From: Desulforapulum autotrophicum
GTDB lineage: Bacteria > Desulfobacterota > Desulfobacteria > Desulfobacterales > Desulfolunaceae
Direction: 5' to 3'
Length of the DNA: 63,313 nucleotides
Assembly (NCBI GenBank): GCA_020723285.1
Contig: DYJE01000032.1
Location: 1-63,313 of the forward strand
Position numbers and translations under genes: made by a program. This document shows, one piece after another, positions 1-6,893 of the stretch. Under the pieces are notes generated by a model. That model searched no databases. It had not been told where the DNA came from and saw only the letters and a list, made by a program, of their open reading frames with translations. Positions within the stretch are counted from its first letter, which is position 1. Every line of letters starts with the position of its first letter.

Positions 1-60
1 TTTATTTATATATTAAATTATCGCGGGTTTGAAATTCATAGTGCGGAAAGTGAGGATAAG

Positions 61-501
61 ATGGCCAGTAAGACGGTCTGGGCATCGGGTTTAAACATCA
101 TCCGTCAAATAAAAAGTATGAATAACAAAAAAAACAGCAGCATCCAACATCCCGAAGGGAATGGAAATCAAGCAAACGAATGGATTCGGAAAATCGCGGA
201 CTTGAATGATTTTTTCCGGAAAAACTTCATCGGCGGAAAGGTGGTTTTGACTTCCGGCGTAAGCAGTCTGGACGAAGAAACCTGTAACAAAGTCCTGAAC
301 TCCGTGAAAGACTTCAACAGTTTCACCAAAGATAATGACCCATACGGAGAACACGATTTTGGAATCGTCGTGGTGAAGGGTGTGGGGTATTACTGGAAAA
401 TAGACTATTACGATTCAGCCTTTGAAATGCACTCACCGGATGAGAGCGATCCCGAAGTGACGCAAAGGGTATTGACCATCATGCGGAAGGACGAATACTA
501 A
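61..501 (+). CDS. DUF3768-like small protein
   Basis: The 146-residue product matches my memory of the DUF3768 family. After an N-terminal Asn/Lys-rich stretch it has an LNDFFRK start, a GGKVVLTSGV strand, an acidic DPYGEHDFG segment and a WKIDYYD segment near the C-terminus. The family has no established function and is common on plasmids and mobile elements. The start is supported by GAGGATAAG just upstream; a second Met at codon 20 is possible but has a weaker ribosome site. A terminator hairpin follows the stop directly, so the gene is probably transcribed alone. Confidence 0.75.
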   Translation: MASKTVWASGLNIIRQIKSMNNKKNSSIQHPEGNGNQANEWIRKIADLNDFFRKNFIGGKVVLTSGVSSLDEETCNKVLNSVKDFNSFTKDNDPYGEHDFGIVVVKGVGYYWKIDYYDSAFEMHSPDESDPEVTQRVLTIMRKDEY

Positions 502-513
502 AGACACACGAAG

Positions 514-548
514 GCCCCTTCAGCCGAAAGGTTGGAGGGGCTTTTTTT
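514..548 (+). terminator. Rho-independent terminator after the DUF3768-like gene
   Basis: A 12-bp stem (GCCCCTTCAGCC paired with GGTTGGAGGGGC, with one G-T and one mismatch) around a GAAA loop is followed by a run of seven T. It begins 12 nt after the stop codon. Confidence 0.85.
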
Positions 549-574
549 GTTGGCTCGTGTGATGATTTGAATTC

Positions 575-620
575 TATAAATTAAAATTCTCCGCTTTAAC
601 GCGGAGCTTTTTAATTTATA
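575..620. repeat. 46-bp near-perfect palindrome (copy A of a hairpin family)
   Basis: The outer arms TATAAATTAAAA and TTTTAATTTATA are perfect complements. The inner arms CTCCGC and GCGGAG are also perfect, around a TTTAAC loop. A related hairpin lies at 1621-1665 with nearly the same inner layout (AAAATTCTCYGC ... GCRGAGCTTTTTWAATT). The T-run after the GC stem would also allow it to act as a terminator. Confidence 0.8.
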
Positions 621-676
621 GCCGCGTTGCTGTGGAGGTTTTTTAGGAACGTGGATAAAACATGACCCGGTATAAG

Positions 677-874
677 GCGTTCGTGCTGTAGACACCCGCC
701 TTCCCGGCCATTTTTTCCCATTGTAGCCCCACCTTAAAAGCCATCAAGGTTGTCTGCCCACAATTCCGCTAACGCTCCAATGTGGACAGCTCCACCTTGA
801 CGACTTTCAAGGTATCCGGAGCTCCACTGGAAAAAAACGGCCGGGAAGGCGGTCTGGTCGTGGATTCTAACGTC
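677..874. repeat. About 200-bp imperfect foldback repeat
   Basis: The two halves, about 677-762 and 781-874, are inverted copies. The best-matched block is CCGCCTTCCCGGCC (left) against GGCCGGGAAGGCGG (right), and similarity continues inward through the T-run, ACCTT..CAAGGT and CCACA/TGTGG to a loop of about 18 nt. No open frame with a credible start covers it. It separates the two small genes at 61-501 and 891-1250. A foldback mobile element, a structured RNA or an ssDNA recombination site are all possible; nothing in the sequence decides between them. Confidence 0.75.
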
Positions 875-890
875 TTCCGTCAGAAAACAT

Positions 891-1250
891 ATGAACATGA
901 TAAAAGAAAAAGTGATCCGGAAACAATTTGAAACACTCATCATCCGGCGTGAGACCACCCTGGTGGACGAACTGTTCAAGGAAAAGCTGGTTTCGTTTGA
1001 GCGGAACATTGAAAACGGATTCGAACCCCTTCCTGATTTTTTTGAAGAACAGGAAGAGATCGAGGTGAAGCGGAAGCTCAACGAATGGTGGGCTGTCAGC
1101 CCCTGGTTGATGGAACAACTCCTTAAACGGAAGGAACCCATCCTGTTTACACCTTACGGGCTATTCTGGGGAAGATGGAATGACGGGGGATCGGTATTTC
1201 AGGATAGAACGGTCGAATCCATTTACGATGCCATGTATGGCCAAGTATGA
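891..1250 (+). CDS. Hypothetical 119-residue protein
   Basis: I do not recognise the family. The product is charged and probably mostly helical, with an acidic middle (FEEQEEIEVKRKL) and an aromatic C-terminal part with several Trp and Tyr residues (WWAVSPW, LFWGRW). It has no signal peptide, membrane segment or clear catalytic motif. The reading frame stays open from just after the foldback repeat and ends nine bases before a strong terminator, which supports a real gene. No strong ribosome site precedes the first ATG; MIKEKVIRK at codon 3 is an alternative start. Confidence 0.55.
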   Translation: MNMIKEKVIRKQFETLIIRRETTLVDELFKEKLVSFERNIENGFEPLPDFFEEQEEIEVKRKLNEWWAVSPWLMEQLLKRKEPILFTPYGLFWGRWNDGGSVFQDRTVESIYDAMYGQV

Positions 1251-1258
1251 TCGTGATG

Positions 1259-1294
1259 AACTCCTCCGGATGAAAAATCCGGGGGAGTTTTTTT
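1259..1294 (+). terminator. Rho-independent terminator
   Basis: A stem AACTCCTCCGGAT / ATCCGGGGGAGTT around GAAAA is followed by a T-run. It lies directly behind the 119-residue gene. Confidence 0.85.
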
Positions 1295-1315
1295 GGGCGC
1301 TGTTGGAATATTAGC

Positions 1316-1410
1316 GAAAAAATTTTGTAAAAAGAAAATGCCTCGCTGCCTTTTCAGCCGCTTGAGGCGTCTAAAAAGTCTGGTCGTCACTTTCCTTTTA
1401 CAAAATTTTC
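1316..1410. repeat. Imperfect palindrome of about 95 bp (family B)
   Basis: The outer arms AAAATTTTGTAAAAAGAAA and TTTCCTTTTACAAAATTTT pair at nearly all positions. An inner stem GCCTC/GAGGC encloses GCTG/CAGC. The right end AAAATTTTCTGTTGCT is shared, with one change, with the palindrome at 1486-1590. No gene is visible here. Confidence 0.75.
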
Positions 1411-1485
1411 TGTTGCTTGATTCGGGTATGGGGAAGCAACCATTGCCGTTTCACTGTGAATAGGCCGGGGTAAGCGGATGGAAAA

Positions 1486-1590
1486 AGCTAAATTTTTTAA
1501 CTCCAAAAATTGAGACTTACGTTTTTTCGTCCGCTGCCGCTACCAAAAAAACGAGACTACAATTTTCTCCGTTAAAAAATTTTCTGGTGC
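1486..1590. repeat. Imperfect palindrome of about 105 bp (family B)
   Basis: The arms pair as AAATTTTTTAAC with GTTAAAAAATTT, then AAATTG/CAATTT and CGTTTTTT/AAAAAACG, with bulges between, around a GC-rich loop (TCCGCTGCCGCTACC). The right flank AAAATTTTCTGGTGCT repeats the right flank of the palindrome at 1316-1410, so the two belong to one family. Confidence 0.7.
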
Positions 1591-1620
1591 TGTTTTTGTT
1601 GGAAAGCGTAAGGGATTGTC

Positions 1621-1665
1621 TTCAATAAAAAATTCTCTGCTACCCGCAGAGCTTTTTTAATTGAA
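1621..1665. repeat. 45-bp palindrome (copy B of the hairpin family)
   Basis: CTCTGC/GCAGAG forms the inner stem, and TTCAAT/ATTGAA with an A/T run forms the outer stem. Its layout repeats that of the hairpin at 575-620. Confidence 0.75.
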
Positions 1666-1720
1666 GTGGAATGATGGAGAAAAGTCTGGATGAATGACGG
1701 GAACGGAGGAAGGATTGACG

Positions 1721-1858
1721 GTAACTTCGCTTGAATGTGTTATTATGCGAAGTACGATTCGAGCTATTTCCTTTTTCAGATGTCCGGGGATGATTCGGAC
1801 TCCTGCCTTTTTGATATGTCCTACGAACTTCGCATAATAAGACATTAAGCAAAGTAAT
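1721..1858. repeat. 138-bp imperfect palindrome
   Basis: The left arm contains TTATTATGCGAAGT and the right arm ACTTCGCATAATAA, a perfect 14-bp match. Outside it ACTTCGCTTGAATGT pairs with ACATTAAGCAAAGT with one inserted base. Inside, GTCCG and CGGAC form a further stem. The short frames on the minus strand across it have no good ribosome site and are taken as chance. Confidence 0.75.
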
Positions 1859-2240
1859 GTGGTGGCTCACGAGACGTTCTGATTACGTAAGTGGATTACG
1901 CCCTCTGAATCCTGGTGGGCTTGTGGGCTGTTTGGGTGGTTCGGGCGTTGGGTGCCTGAACGGGGTTTTAAGGATATGGCCTGCGGTGTGCTGTTTTCAT
2001 GGCATGGGCTTTTGTCGTGCGACGGCTCTTTTTTAGGTGGGTTTGTTGGGTGGATTGTTCTTTTTCGTCCGGCTGACGGCTTGTTTTTTTTCATGGGTTT
2101 CTATGTGGGTGAGGGTTGTTTTTTTTGTGGTGAGGATTTTTTAAGTTATGAATGGATTTTGAGTTGATTATTTTTGAGAGGTTTTGTTTAGTAATTTTTG
2201 ATTGCAGTTTGGTGGAGGAGAAGGGGGAAGGAGAATACGA
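1859..2240. other. Gene-free, G/T-skewed tract
   Basis: No credible gene was found. From about 1905 to 2230 the plus strand is very rich in G and T and poor in A and C, with many T-runs and GGGT-type words, unlike the flanks. Two overlapping short frames exist (1952-2167 plus, 1867-2094 minus), but both are low-complexity products of this skew. The tract lies between the last palindrome and the CCGTAAGAA cluster. Confidence 0.6.
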
Positions 2241-2242
2241 CC

Positions 2243-2366
2243 CCGTAAGAATCTTGTAACACTCAAGAATAACAACAAATCACGATGTGATACCCGTAAG
2301 AAACAACCGGCGGTTTTTACGGCCCTCCGGTGTGTTCTTACGGGGTTCTTATCGGTTTTCTTACGG
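2243..2366. promoter_or_regulatory. Cluster of CCGTAAGAA repeats (operator or iteron-like)
   Basis: The 9-bp word CCGTAAGAA occurs in direct orientation at 2243-2251 and 2294-2302. It occurs inverted (TTCTTACGG) at 2335-2343 and 2358-2366, with a one-base-expanded copy TTCTTATCGG at 2346-2355. The cluster ends 8 nt before the start of the replication-relaxation-like gene. This is typical of a binding array for a DNA-binding protein encoded by the following operon, or of replication iterons. The function is inferred from position only. Confidence 0.7.
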
Positions 2367-2374
2367 CCTGATCG

Positions 2375-3097
2375 ATGAAAGATGAACTTTCAGAACTGAA
2401 AAAAGGGGCGACGTGGCAGAACGTCTGTGACATGCTTTGGCATATCGGGACGGTCCGCTATGTGACGGAAGCCCAGTTGAAAAAAGCTTTCAAGAAAGTC
2501 ACGTGGTGCAACAAGTGCGTGACCCCTCGAAAGATCGCGATCCTGTCGGAAAAGAAATACATTGCCCTTCACGAAAACAGTGCCATGAGCATCCTTGCAA
2601 AGGGCAAGGAGTTCTTAAAGACCTATTCCGATTTCAACACCGACCTCATCACCATTCCCAAAGGAACCGGCGGAAAAGATAACCTCACCAATGCGGAAAT
2701 CCTGCTTTGGATCGTGCAGTTGCCCGATTTTTTCGCCCTGTTTTACCCCGATTCGGATTTCTACGAAAATCCCGGTGACCATCAGCCGTTCCTGATCCCC
2801 GACGGCGCTTTGCTTTTTAGGAGAGGGGACAAGGCCAAGCTGGTGTTTCTGGAAATCGAAAACCCAAAGCCGAACTGGTTGGAACACCTTGAATCAAAGA
2901 AATGGAAATACAGCGTCATTGCCAAACGAAAAGAAACATGGTCCGTCTGGTGGCTGAAGATGTGCGAGAAACTGCAAATCAGGCATTGCCCCATGGACGA
3001 ATTCGGGTTCGGTGTCTGGTGCATAGGGGATTTTAAACCGGATTCAGAGTGGCCAGGGTGGACGTTTAAAAAGGATGTCAGGGAATTCATTTATTGA
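2375..3097 (+). CDS. Replication-relaxation-like protein (N-terminal wHTH, C-terminal nuclease-like fold)
   Basis: The 240-residue protein has the layout I associate with the replication-relaxation (Replic_Relax) family. Residues about 10-70 look like a winged helix (LKKAFKK ... RKIAILSEKKYIAL). Residues about 145-190 carry IPDGALLF, then VFLEIENPK and SKKWKYSV, which read as PD..ExE..K of a PD-(D/E)xK-like fold. Such proteins occur on plasmids and integrative elements beside TraD/TraG-like ATPases, as here, and are thought to act in DNA processing or its control. No clear ribosome site precedes the ATG; the CCGTAAGAA array runs almost to the start, so autoregulation is plausible. It probably heads an operon with the next two genes. 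Confidence 0.6.
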   Translation: MKDELSELKKGATWQNVCDMLWHIGTVRYVTEAQLKKAFKKVTWCNKCVTPRKIAILSEKKYIALHENSAMSILAKGKEFLKTYSDFNTDLITIPKGTGGKDNLTNAEILLWIVQLPDFFALFYPDSDFYENPGDHQPFLIPDGALLFRRGDKAKLVFLEIENPKPNWLEHLESKKWKYSVIAKRKETWSVWWLKMCEKLQIRHCPMDEFGFGVWCIGDFKPDSEWPGWTFKKDVREFIY

Positions 3098-3131
3098 TTT
3101 TGTTTTCACAGTATTTTGATTTGGAGAATCC

Positions 3132-4028
3132 ATGAATATCGGAAAATTCAAGAAACACGTGCCGGTCAACATGAATAATGAAATCATGGAAAGCCAGGAT
3201 GAGAGCATCAACGACGATTTCGCCCGGCTGAACAAGAAGCCGGACAGCGATTATTTCAGCGGCAATTCCGGTTTATCCTCCTTTGAGGATGAGCTGAGAG
3301 AATTCTGTAGTGTTGAAAATGTCGATCAGTTGAACGTCAACACCTTTGTCAATGATCTTGGGGCCGAACTGTACAGAGGGGTTAAAGCCGGTCTTATTTC
3401 CAACTGGTTCCGGCGGATAAAGATAGAATCCAGCGAAGCCACCATGAACAGGCTGTACAGCCTTGTGGAGAGCGCCAAAAGAAACGCGGAATCCTTGCAG
3501 GATTTCAAAGCCCGTCTGCTTCGGGAACGGCATATCATCGCCCTTGAGATCAAGAGGGTTGTGGAAGAGCATTATCTGGCCATAAAACGCCAGCAGGACG
3601 ATTACCAGCACAACAAATTCATGCAAAGCGCCGAGCGGAAAAAGATTCTGAACGATCTGGAAAGGGCTCAGATTGACAATGAAATCCACAAGCAGCAGAT
3701 CCGGGTGGCGACTTACCAAGCGGATGAATTGAGGTGGCAGGCCGAGGACGCCAGGAACAAGGCCATGATCACGGAAATGCGGGGGAAACTAATTAGCAAG
3801 ATTATCGATGAAATGAAATTCGCCGACATCAACATGAAACAGGTGTTTGTCCTGGTTGAGATGATCAAGGATTCAACAACCCAGAACGATATCCTTGGAG
3901 CCGAAGCGAAATGGGAACAGTTGAAGGCGGAAGCTAAACGAGCCATGGCCCAGGCGGAACAGGAACAGACACGGGCCGATTGGGAAAAATTCAAGTTTGA
4001 GGATGAGAAGGTAAAACCGAATGTATGA
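3132..4028 (+). CDS. Long coiled-coil protein of the transfer module
   Basis: The 298-residue protein is of unknown function. After a disordered acidic N-terminus (about 1-50) comes a region with two tryptophan-poor helices. The rest, about 110-298, is almost wholly charged heptad-type helix rich in Glu, Lys, Arg, Gln and Ala (for example QQIRVATYQADELRWQAEDA). There is no membrane segment. A GGAGAA ribosome site sits 5 nt before the ATG. Its end overlaps the start of the ATPase gene by 8 nt, which suggests translational coupling and a physical or functional partnership with that ATPase. Confidence 0.65.
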   Translation: MNIGKFKKHVPVNMNNEIMESQDESINDDFARLNKKPDSDYFSGNSGLSSFEDELREFCSVENVDQLNVNTFVNDLGAELYRGVKAGLISNWFRRIKIESSEATMNRLYSLVESAKRNAESLQDFKARLLRERHIIALEIKRVVEEHYLAIKRQQDDYQHNKFMQSAERKKILNDLERAQIDNEIHKQQIRVATYQADELRWQAEDARNKAMITEMRGKLISKIIDEMKFADINMKQVFVLVEMIKDSTTQNDILGAEAKWEQLKAEAKRAMAQAEQEQTRADWEKFKFEDEKVKPNV

Positions 4029-5253
4029 TTTCCGTTTCGGACGATTGATGGAACTGGCTCACCCTCCGGCGAGGATCAGGGATATCAATGTAAGATTTCA
4101 ACACACCTATATCTTAGGGCCTCCAGGCGTCGGAAAGACAAGTCTGATGCTCCGGATGGCCCTTACGGATATTCTTTACGGGTGTGCCTGTATCTTTATC
4201 GATCCAAAAGGGGATCACGTTGAAACGCTTTATCATCTGATACCGGATAAATCGAAGGTCATCTATTTTTCATACAGCAACCCGTCTTTGGTCATCAATC
4301 CCTTGAGGAAAAAAGGCTACCGTCTTGATGATGTGATTGAAGAATTTATCGAAATCCTTGATGTGGTGACCGTGCAGACGTCATCCAACCCGCCCATGAG
4401 CGAAAACATGAAAGAGTTGATCGCCAAGGCTGTCAAGGAGTTACGGGAAGAAGACCGGGACATTGAGAATCTTTTAAATTTCCTGAGATATCCGGATTTC
4501 AGGCGCGAGTACATGGGCCGAAACCGTTCCGCTTACTGGGCCGAAGTGGACTCGAAAAATGCCGGAAAAATGTCCGACGAAGCCGCAACAGCCAAGAGAT
4601 TGGCTATCCGACTGAATAAATTTGTGGAAGACGAGCGCTTTCTGAAAATCGTGAAAGGCGAGAACCAGCTTGATATTGAAAAGGTCACGGAAAACCAGAA
4701 TGTCATTTTGATAGACACGTCCGGGATGTCGGATGACAAGAAGACCTATATCGTTTCGCTGTTTTCCTTTGCCGTGAAATCCTACATGAATTTTCAAAAG
4801 CCATCGATCAAGAAGCCGTTGATGTTTTATTTTGATGAATGTTTCCTTGGAATAAACGAATCCTTCACCAACCTCATGCCCTTGGGAAGGTCTTATAAAA
4901 TAGGATTCACCCTGGCCCACCAAGAGATCAATCAATTCAAGGATCAAAAAACGCTCAAAAATCTGACCGGCAACTGTTCAACGAAAGTAGCCTTCCGTCA
5001 GGCCGACAGTTCCGGCGCAAAGCTTATGGCCAATGACTTTGCCTTGAAGAACGATGATTTCATCAATCTTCCGGATTTTCATGCGTGGGTTAGAATCAAG
5101 AATCAGAATAGTATGGTGAAGACTTGGGCGGCTCCAATGGCTGAAAACCCGACTGAGCCACCAAAACCGAAGGACGATTTCATGGATCTCGAAACAGTGA
5201 GGGACCATATCGATATCTCTTTTTGTAATGCAAATTGTTGGTTCAGCATCTAA
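4021..5253 (+). CDS. VirD4/TraD-like (HerA-FtsK clade) P-loop ATPase
   Basis: The 410-residue ATPase has Walker A GPPGVGKTS (residues 33-41), the family-typical FIDPKGDH segment shortly after, Walker B LMFYFDE (about 266-272) and a LGRSYKIGFTLAHQE segment resembling the sensor/arginine-finger strand of conjugative coupling proteins. It lacks N-terminal membrane helices, so it would be a soluble, short relative of type IV coupling proteins. Membership of the TraM-recognition/TraD superfamily is inferred. With the two genes before it, it forms a compact DNA-handling module of the island. No relaxase or type IV secretion genes are in the window, so the element would be mobilisable at most, or the missing genes lie to the left. 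Confidence 0.7.
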   Translation: MYDFRFGRLMELAHPPARIRDINVRFQHTYILGPPGVGKTSLMLRMALTDILYGCACIFIDPKGDHVETLYHLIPDKSKVIYFSYSNPSLVINPLRKKGYRLDDVIEEFIEILDVVTVQTSSNPPMSENMKELIAKAVKELREEDRDIENLLNFLRYPDFRREYMGRNRSAYWAEVDSKNAGKMSDEAATAKRLAIRLNKFVEDERFLKIVKGENQLDIEKVTENQNVILIDTSGMSDDKKTYIVSLFSFAVKSYMNFQKPSIKKPLMFYFDECFLGINESFTNLMPLGRSYKIGFTLAHQEINQFKDQKTLKNLTGNCSTKVAFRQADSSGAKLMANDFALKNDDFINLPDFHAWVRIKNQNSMVKTWAAPMAENPTEPPKPKDDFMDLETVRDHIDISFCNANCWFSI

Positions 5254-5298
5254 TGAATTGAATCACAATGATATATTTATCTATTAAAAGGTAGAGTT

Positions 5299-6192
5299 AT
5301 GAATATATACTTAAGCAAACCTGTTTATGATGTCCTGTTATTTTCGCTAATAGTGCTGAACCTTTTTATCCGCTTAGCCTCATTAATAGGCGCTTGTTAC
5401 CTGATTTGGTTTTGTTCATATTTCCTTTGGGAAGATAATAAAAATATATCTAATTTTTTTATACAATTACCACACAAATTTCTAATGGTTACTGGCTATT
5501 GTCTTTTATCATTGATCTTGGTAAGTGGTGTAATATTAAAAAAACATGATATAATATCCTTAGGTTTTATATATTTTCTGGATTCTGTAGTTTACCTGGT
5601 AGGATTTGTTTTATTCTACCTGCAAAAAAGATTTTACGAAGAAGAAAATAAAGTTATTAATGAAGCTCCAAAATCATTCTCTTCAATGGCCAGTCTGTAT
5701 AATGTTCCAATCCAGAAAAGAATACTCGGTAAAAAAAGAAAAACTGATTTTAAGTGCATCCACTGCACAAAGCCGCTTACGGTTTATGGGCGTTATCAAT
5801 GCCGGGCAGGTCACGTTCCGCCTCTGAACAGATATATATTTGAAAACTGCCACCAGTGCGATGATATCCATGAGTTTATTAAGTGTGAATCGTGCGGAAA
5901 AGAAATCGATTTGTACAATGATCAGTACAACCAGGAAGAGATCGATAATAGAGGTAAGGATTTTATTTCAAGGGAAAATCCATATAAAGGATTATTACTA
6001 AAATATATTGTCTGGAGCCTTATTTTTTATTTGACTTCTGTATTTTATTTAACATTTTCAATGGGCCAGATAGATTTATGGAATGGCTTTTTATTATACT
6101 TGACTATGTTCGGCTTACTAATTTCTTCGATAATTAATTTTTCATTCATACCACAAAAAGAAAAGGTAATGGAGAATCCATACAGCCATTGA
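5299..6192 (+). CDS. Membrane protein with central zinc-ribbon-like cysteines
   Basis: The 297-residue protein is of no recognised family. Three hydrophobic helices occupy about residues 10-45, 60-80 and 85-110, and two more lie near 230-285. Between them is a soluble domain with paired cysteines (CIHC, CRAGH, CHQC, CESC), which suggests one or two zinc-binding knuckles. It is therefore a membrane-anchored domain facing one side of the membrane. A ribosome site (AAGGTAGAG) precedes the ATG. It follows the ATPase gene by 45 nt and is clearly more AT-rich, so it may be a separate acquisition. Confidence 0.6.
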   Translation: MNIYLSKPVYDVLLFSLIVLNLFIRLASLIGACYLIWFCSYFLWEDNKNISNFFIQLPHKFLMVTGYCLLSLILVSGVILKKHDIISLGFIYFLDSVVYLVGFVLFYLQKRFYEEENKVINEAPKSFSSMASLYNVPIQKRILGKKRKTDFKCIHCTKPLTVYGRYQCRAGHVPPLNRYIFENCHQCDDIHEFIKCESCGKEIDLYNDQYNQEEIDNRGKDFISRENPYKGLLLKYIVWSLIFYLTSVFYLTFSMGQIDLWNGFLLYLTMFGLLISSIINFSFIPQKEKVMENPYSH

Positions 6193-6230
6193 TAATTGAT
6201 TAACATGGACATTTTATTAGTGCATACGAT

Positions 6231-6258
6231 TTGACACAACAGCAGGATTCGCTATAAT
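6231..6258 (+). promoter_or_regulatory. Consensus sigma-70 promoter
   Basis: A perfect TTGACA (6231-6236) and a perfect TATAAT (6253-6258) are separated by 16 bp. The small coiled-coil gene starts 38 bp downstream. Confidence 0.8.
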
Positions 6259-6295
6259 ATAGTAGTAATATTCATATGTCTTACTTTGTATTAAT

Positions 6296-6631
6296 ATGGC
6301 GGTTCCAGATCAAAACACACAAAAAAAACTTGATATGAAGATCGATGATCTAACCGAAATGGTTAGTTTATTGGCAATCAGCGTCAAAGAAGGGTTTGAT
6401 TCTGTTGATGAGAGATTTGCTAAAATGGAGCACAAATTTAACAACAGATTTGATAAGGTTGATAAACAACTATTTGAATTGAATTCAGATATGGTTGATG
6501 TGAAAAAAAGCATAAAAAACTTTGAAAAGGGTAATGACAGGTTAAAGGAAAGAGTTGATTATCATCATGACAAAATCAATGAGATTGATAACCGTGTGAA
6601 AATGGTTGAAAGAGCTATAGCAAAATTTTAA
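6296..6631 (+). CDS. Small coiled-coil protein
   Basis: The 111-residue protein is almost entirely amphipathic helix with regular hydrophobic spacing (MKIDDLTEMVSLL, EGFDSVDERFAKMEHKF, FDKVDKQLFELNSDM). It resembles the many short tropomyosin-like proteins in mobile elements and has no assigned function. There is no signal peptide or membrane helix. A consensus promoter lies just upstream and a hairpin terminator about 60 bp downstream, so it is a monocistronic and probably well expressed gene. Confidence 0.65.
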   Translation: MAVPDQNTQKKLDMKIDDLTEMVSLLAISVKEGFDSVDERFAKMEHKFNNRFDKVDKQLFELNSDMVDVKKSIKNFEKGNDRLKERVDYHHDKINEIDNRVKMVERAIAKF

Positions 6632-6691
6632 TGACCGCATTTTAAAATTCTGGGTTCAAAAACGAATCCGGTTTTTTGTTTTGAAAAAATG

Positions 6692-6713
6692 ACATCCTGA
6701 AAGGATGTTTTTG
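6692..6713 (+). terminator. Small Rho-independent terminator
   Basis: ACATCCT pairs with AGGATGT around a short loop, followed by TTTTT. It lies 60 bp behind the coiled-coil gene. Confidence 0.6.
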
Positions 6714-6734
6714 AGATAAAAGAAATGATTTCTA

Positions 6735-6764
6735 AATCTTAACTTTTGTATATTAGTTAAGATT
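6735..6764. repeat. Perfect inverted repeat AATCTTAACT / AGTTAAGATT
   Basis: Two perfect 10-bp arms (6735-6744 and 6755-6764) flank a 10-bp spacer. The TTAAGATT core recurs as a second inverted pair at 6841-6885, in front of the short recombinase gene. It could be an operator or a recombination core site. Confidence 0.75.
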
Positions 6765-6839
6765 CCAAAAAGGCGATAAAACCCAATGTTTATAAGCGTT
6801 TCTGATTGAAATGCCTTGTTCTAACCTGATTTACCGATT

Positions 6840-6885
6840 TTGAATCTTAATTATTAAATGGTATAATGGAGATACTTAAGATTCA
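6840..6885 (+). promoter_or_regulatory. Promoter of the short recombinase gene inside an inverted repeat
   Basis: TTGAAT (6840-6845) and TATAAT (6862-6867) are spaced by 16 bp. They lie within the inverted pair TGAATCTTAA (6841-6850) and TTAAGATTCA (6876-6885). One arm covers the -35 region and the other the likely transcription start, so a protein bound to the arms would block or bend the promoter. Confidence 0.65.
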
Positions 6886-6893
6886 CAAAACAT

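Noticed and set aside
575-1858. Integron cassette array with attC sites
   Set aside because: Small same-strand genes separated by palindromes suggested it, but I could not find consistent RYYYAAC/GTTRRRY core sites at the palindrome ends, and no integron integrase is in view. It is kept only as one option in the palindrome finding.
1867-2167. Two overlapping short frames in the G/T-rich tract (plus 1952-2167, minus 1867-2094)
   Set aside because: Both translate the skewed composition into low-complexity products, lack ribosome sites and overlap each other.
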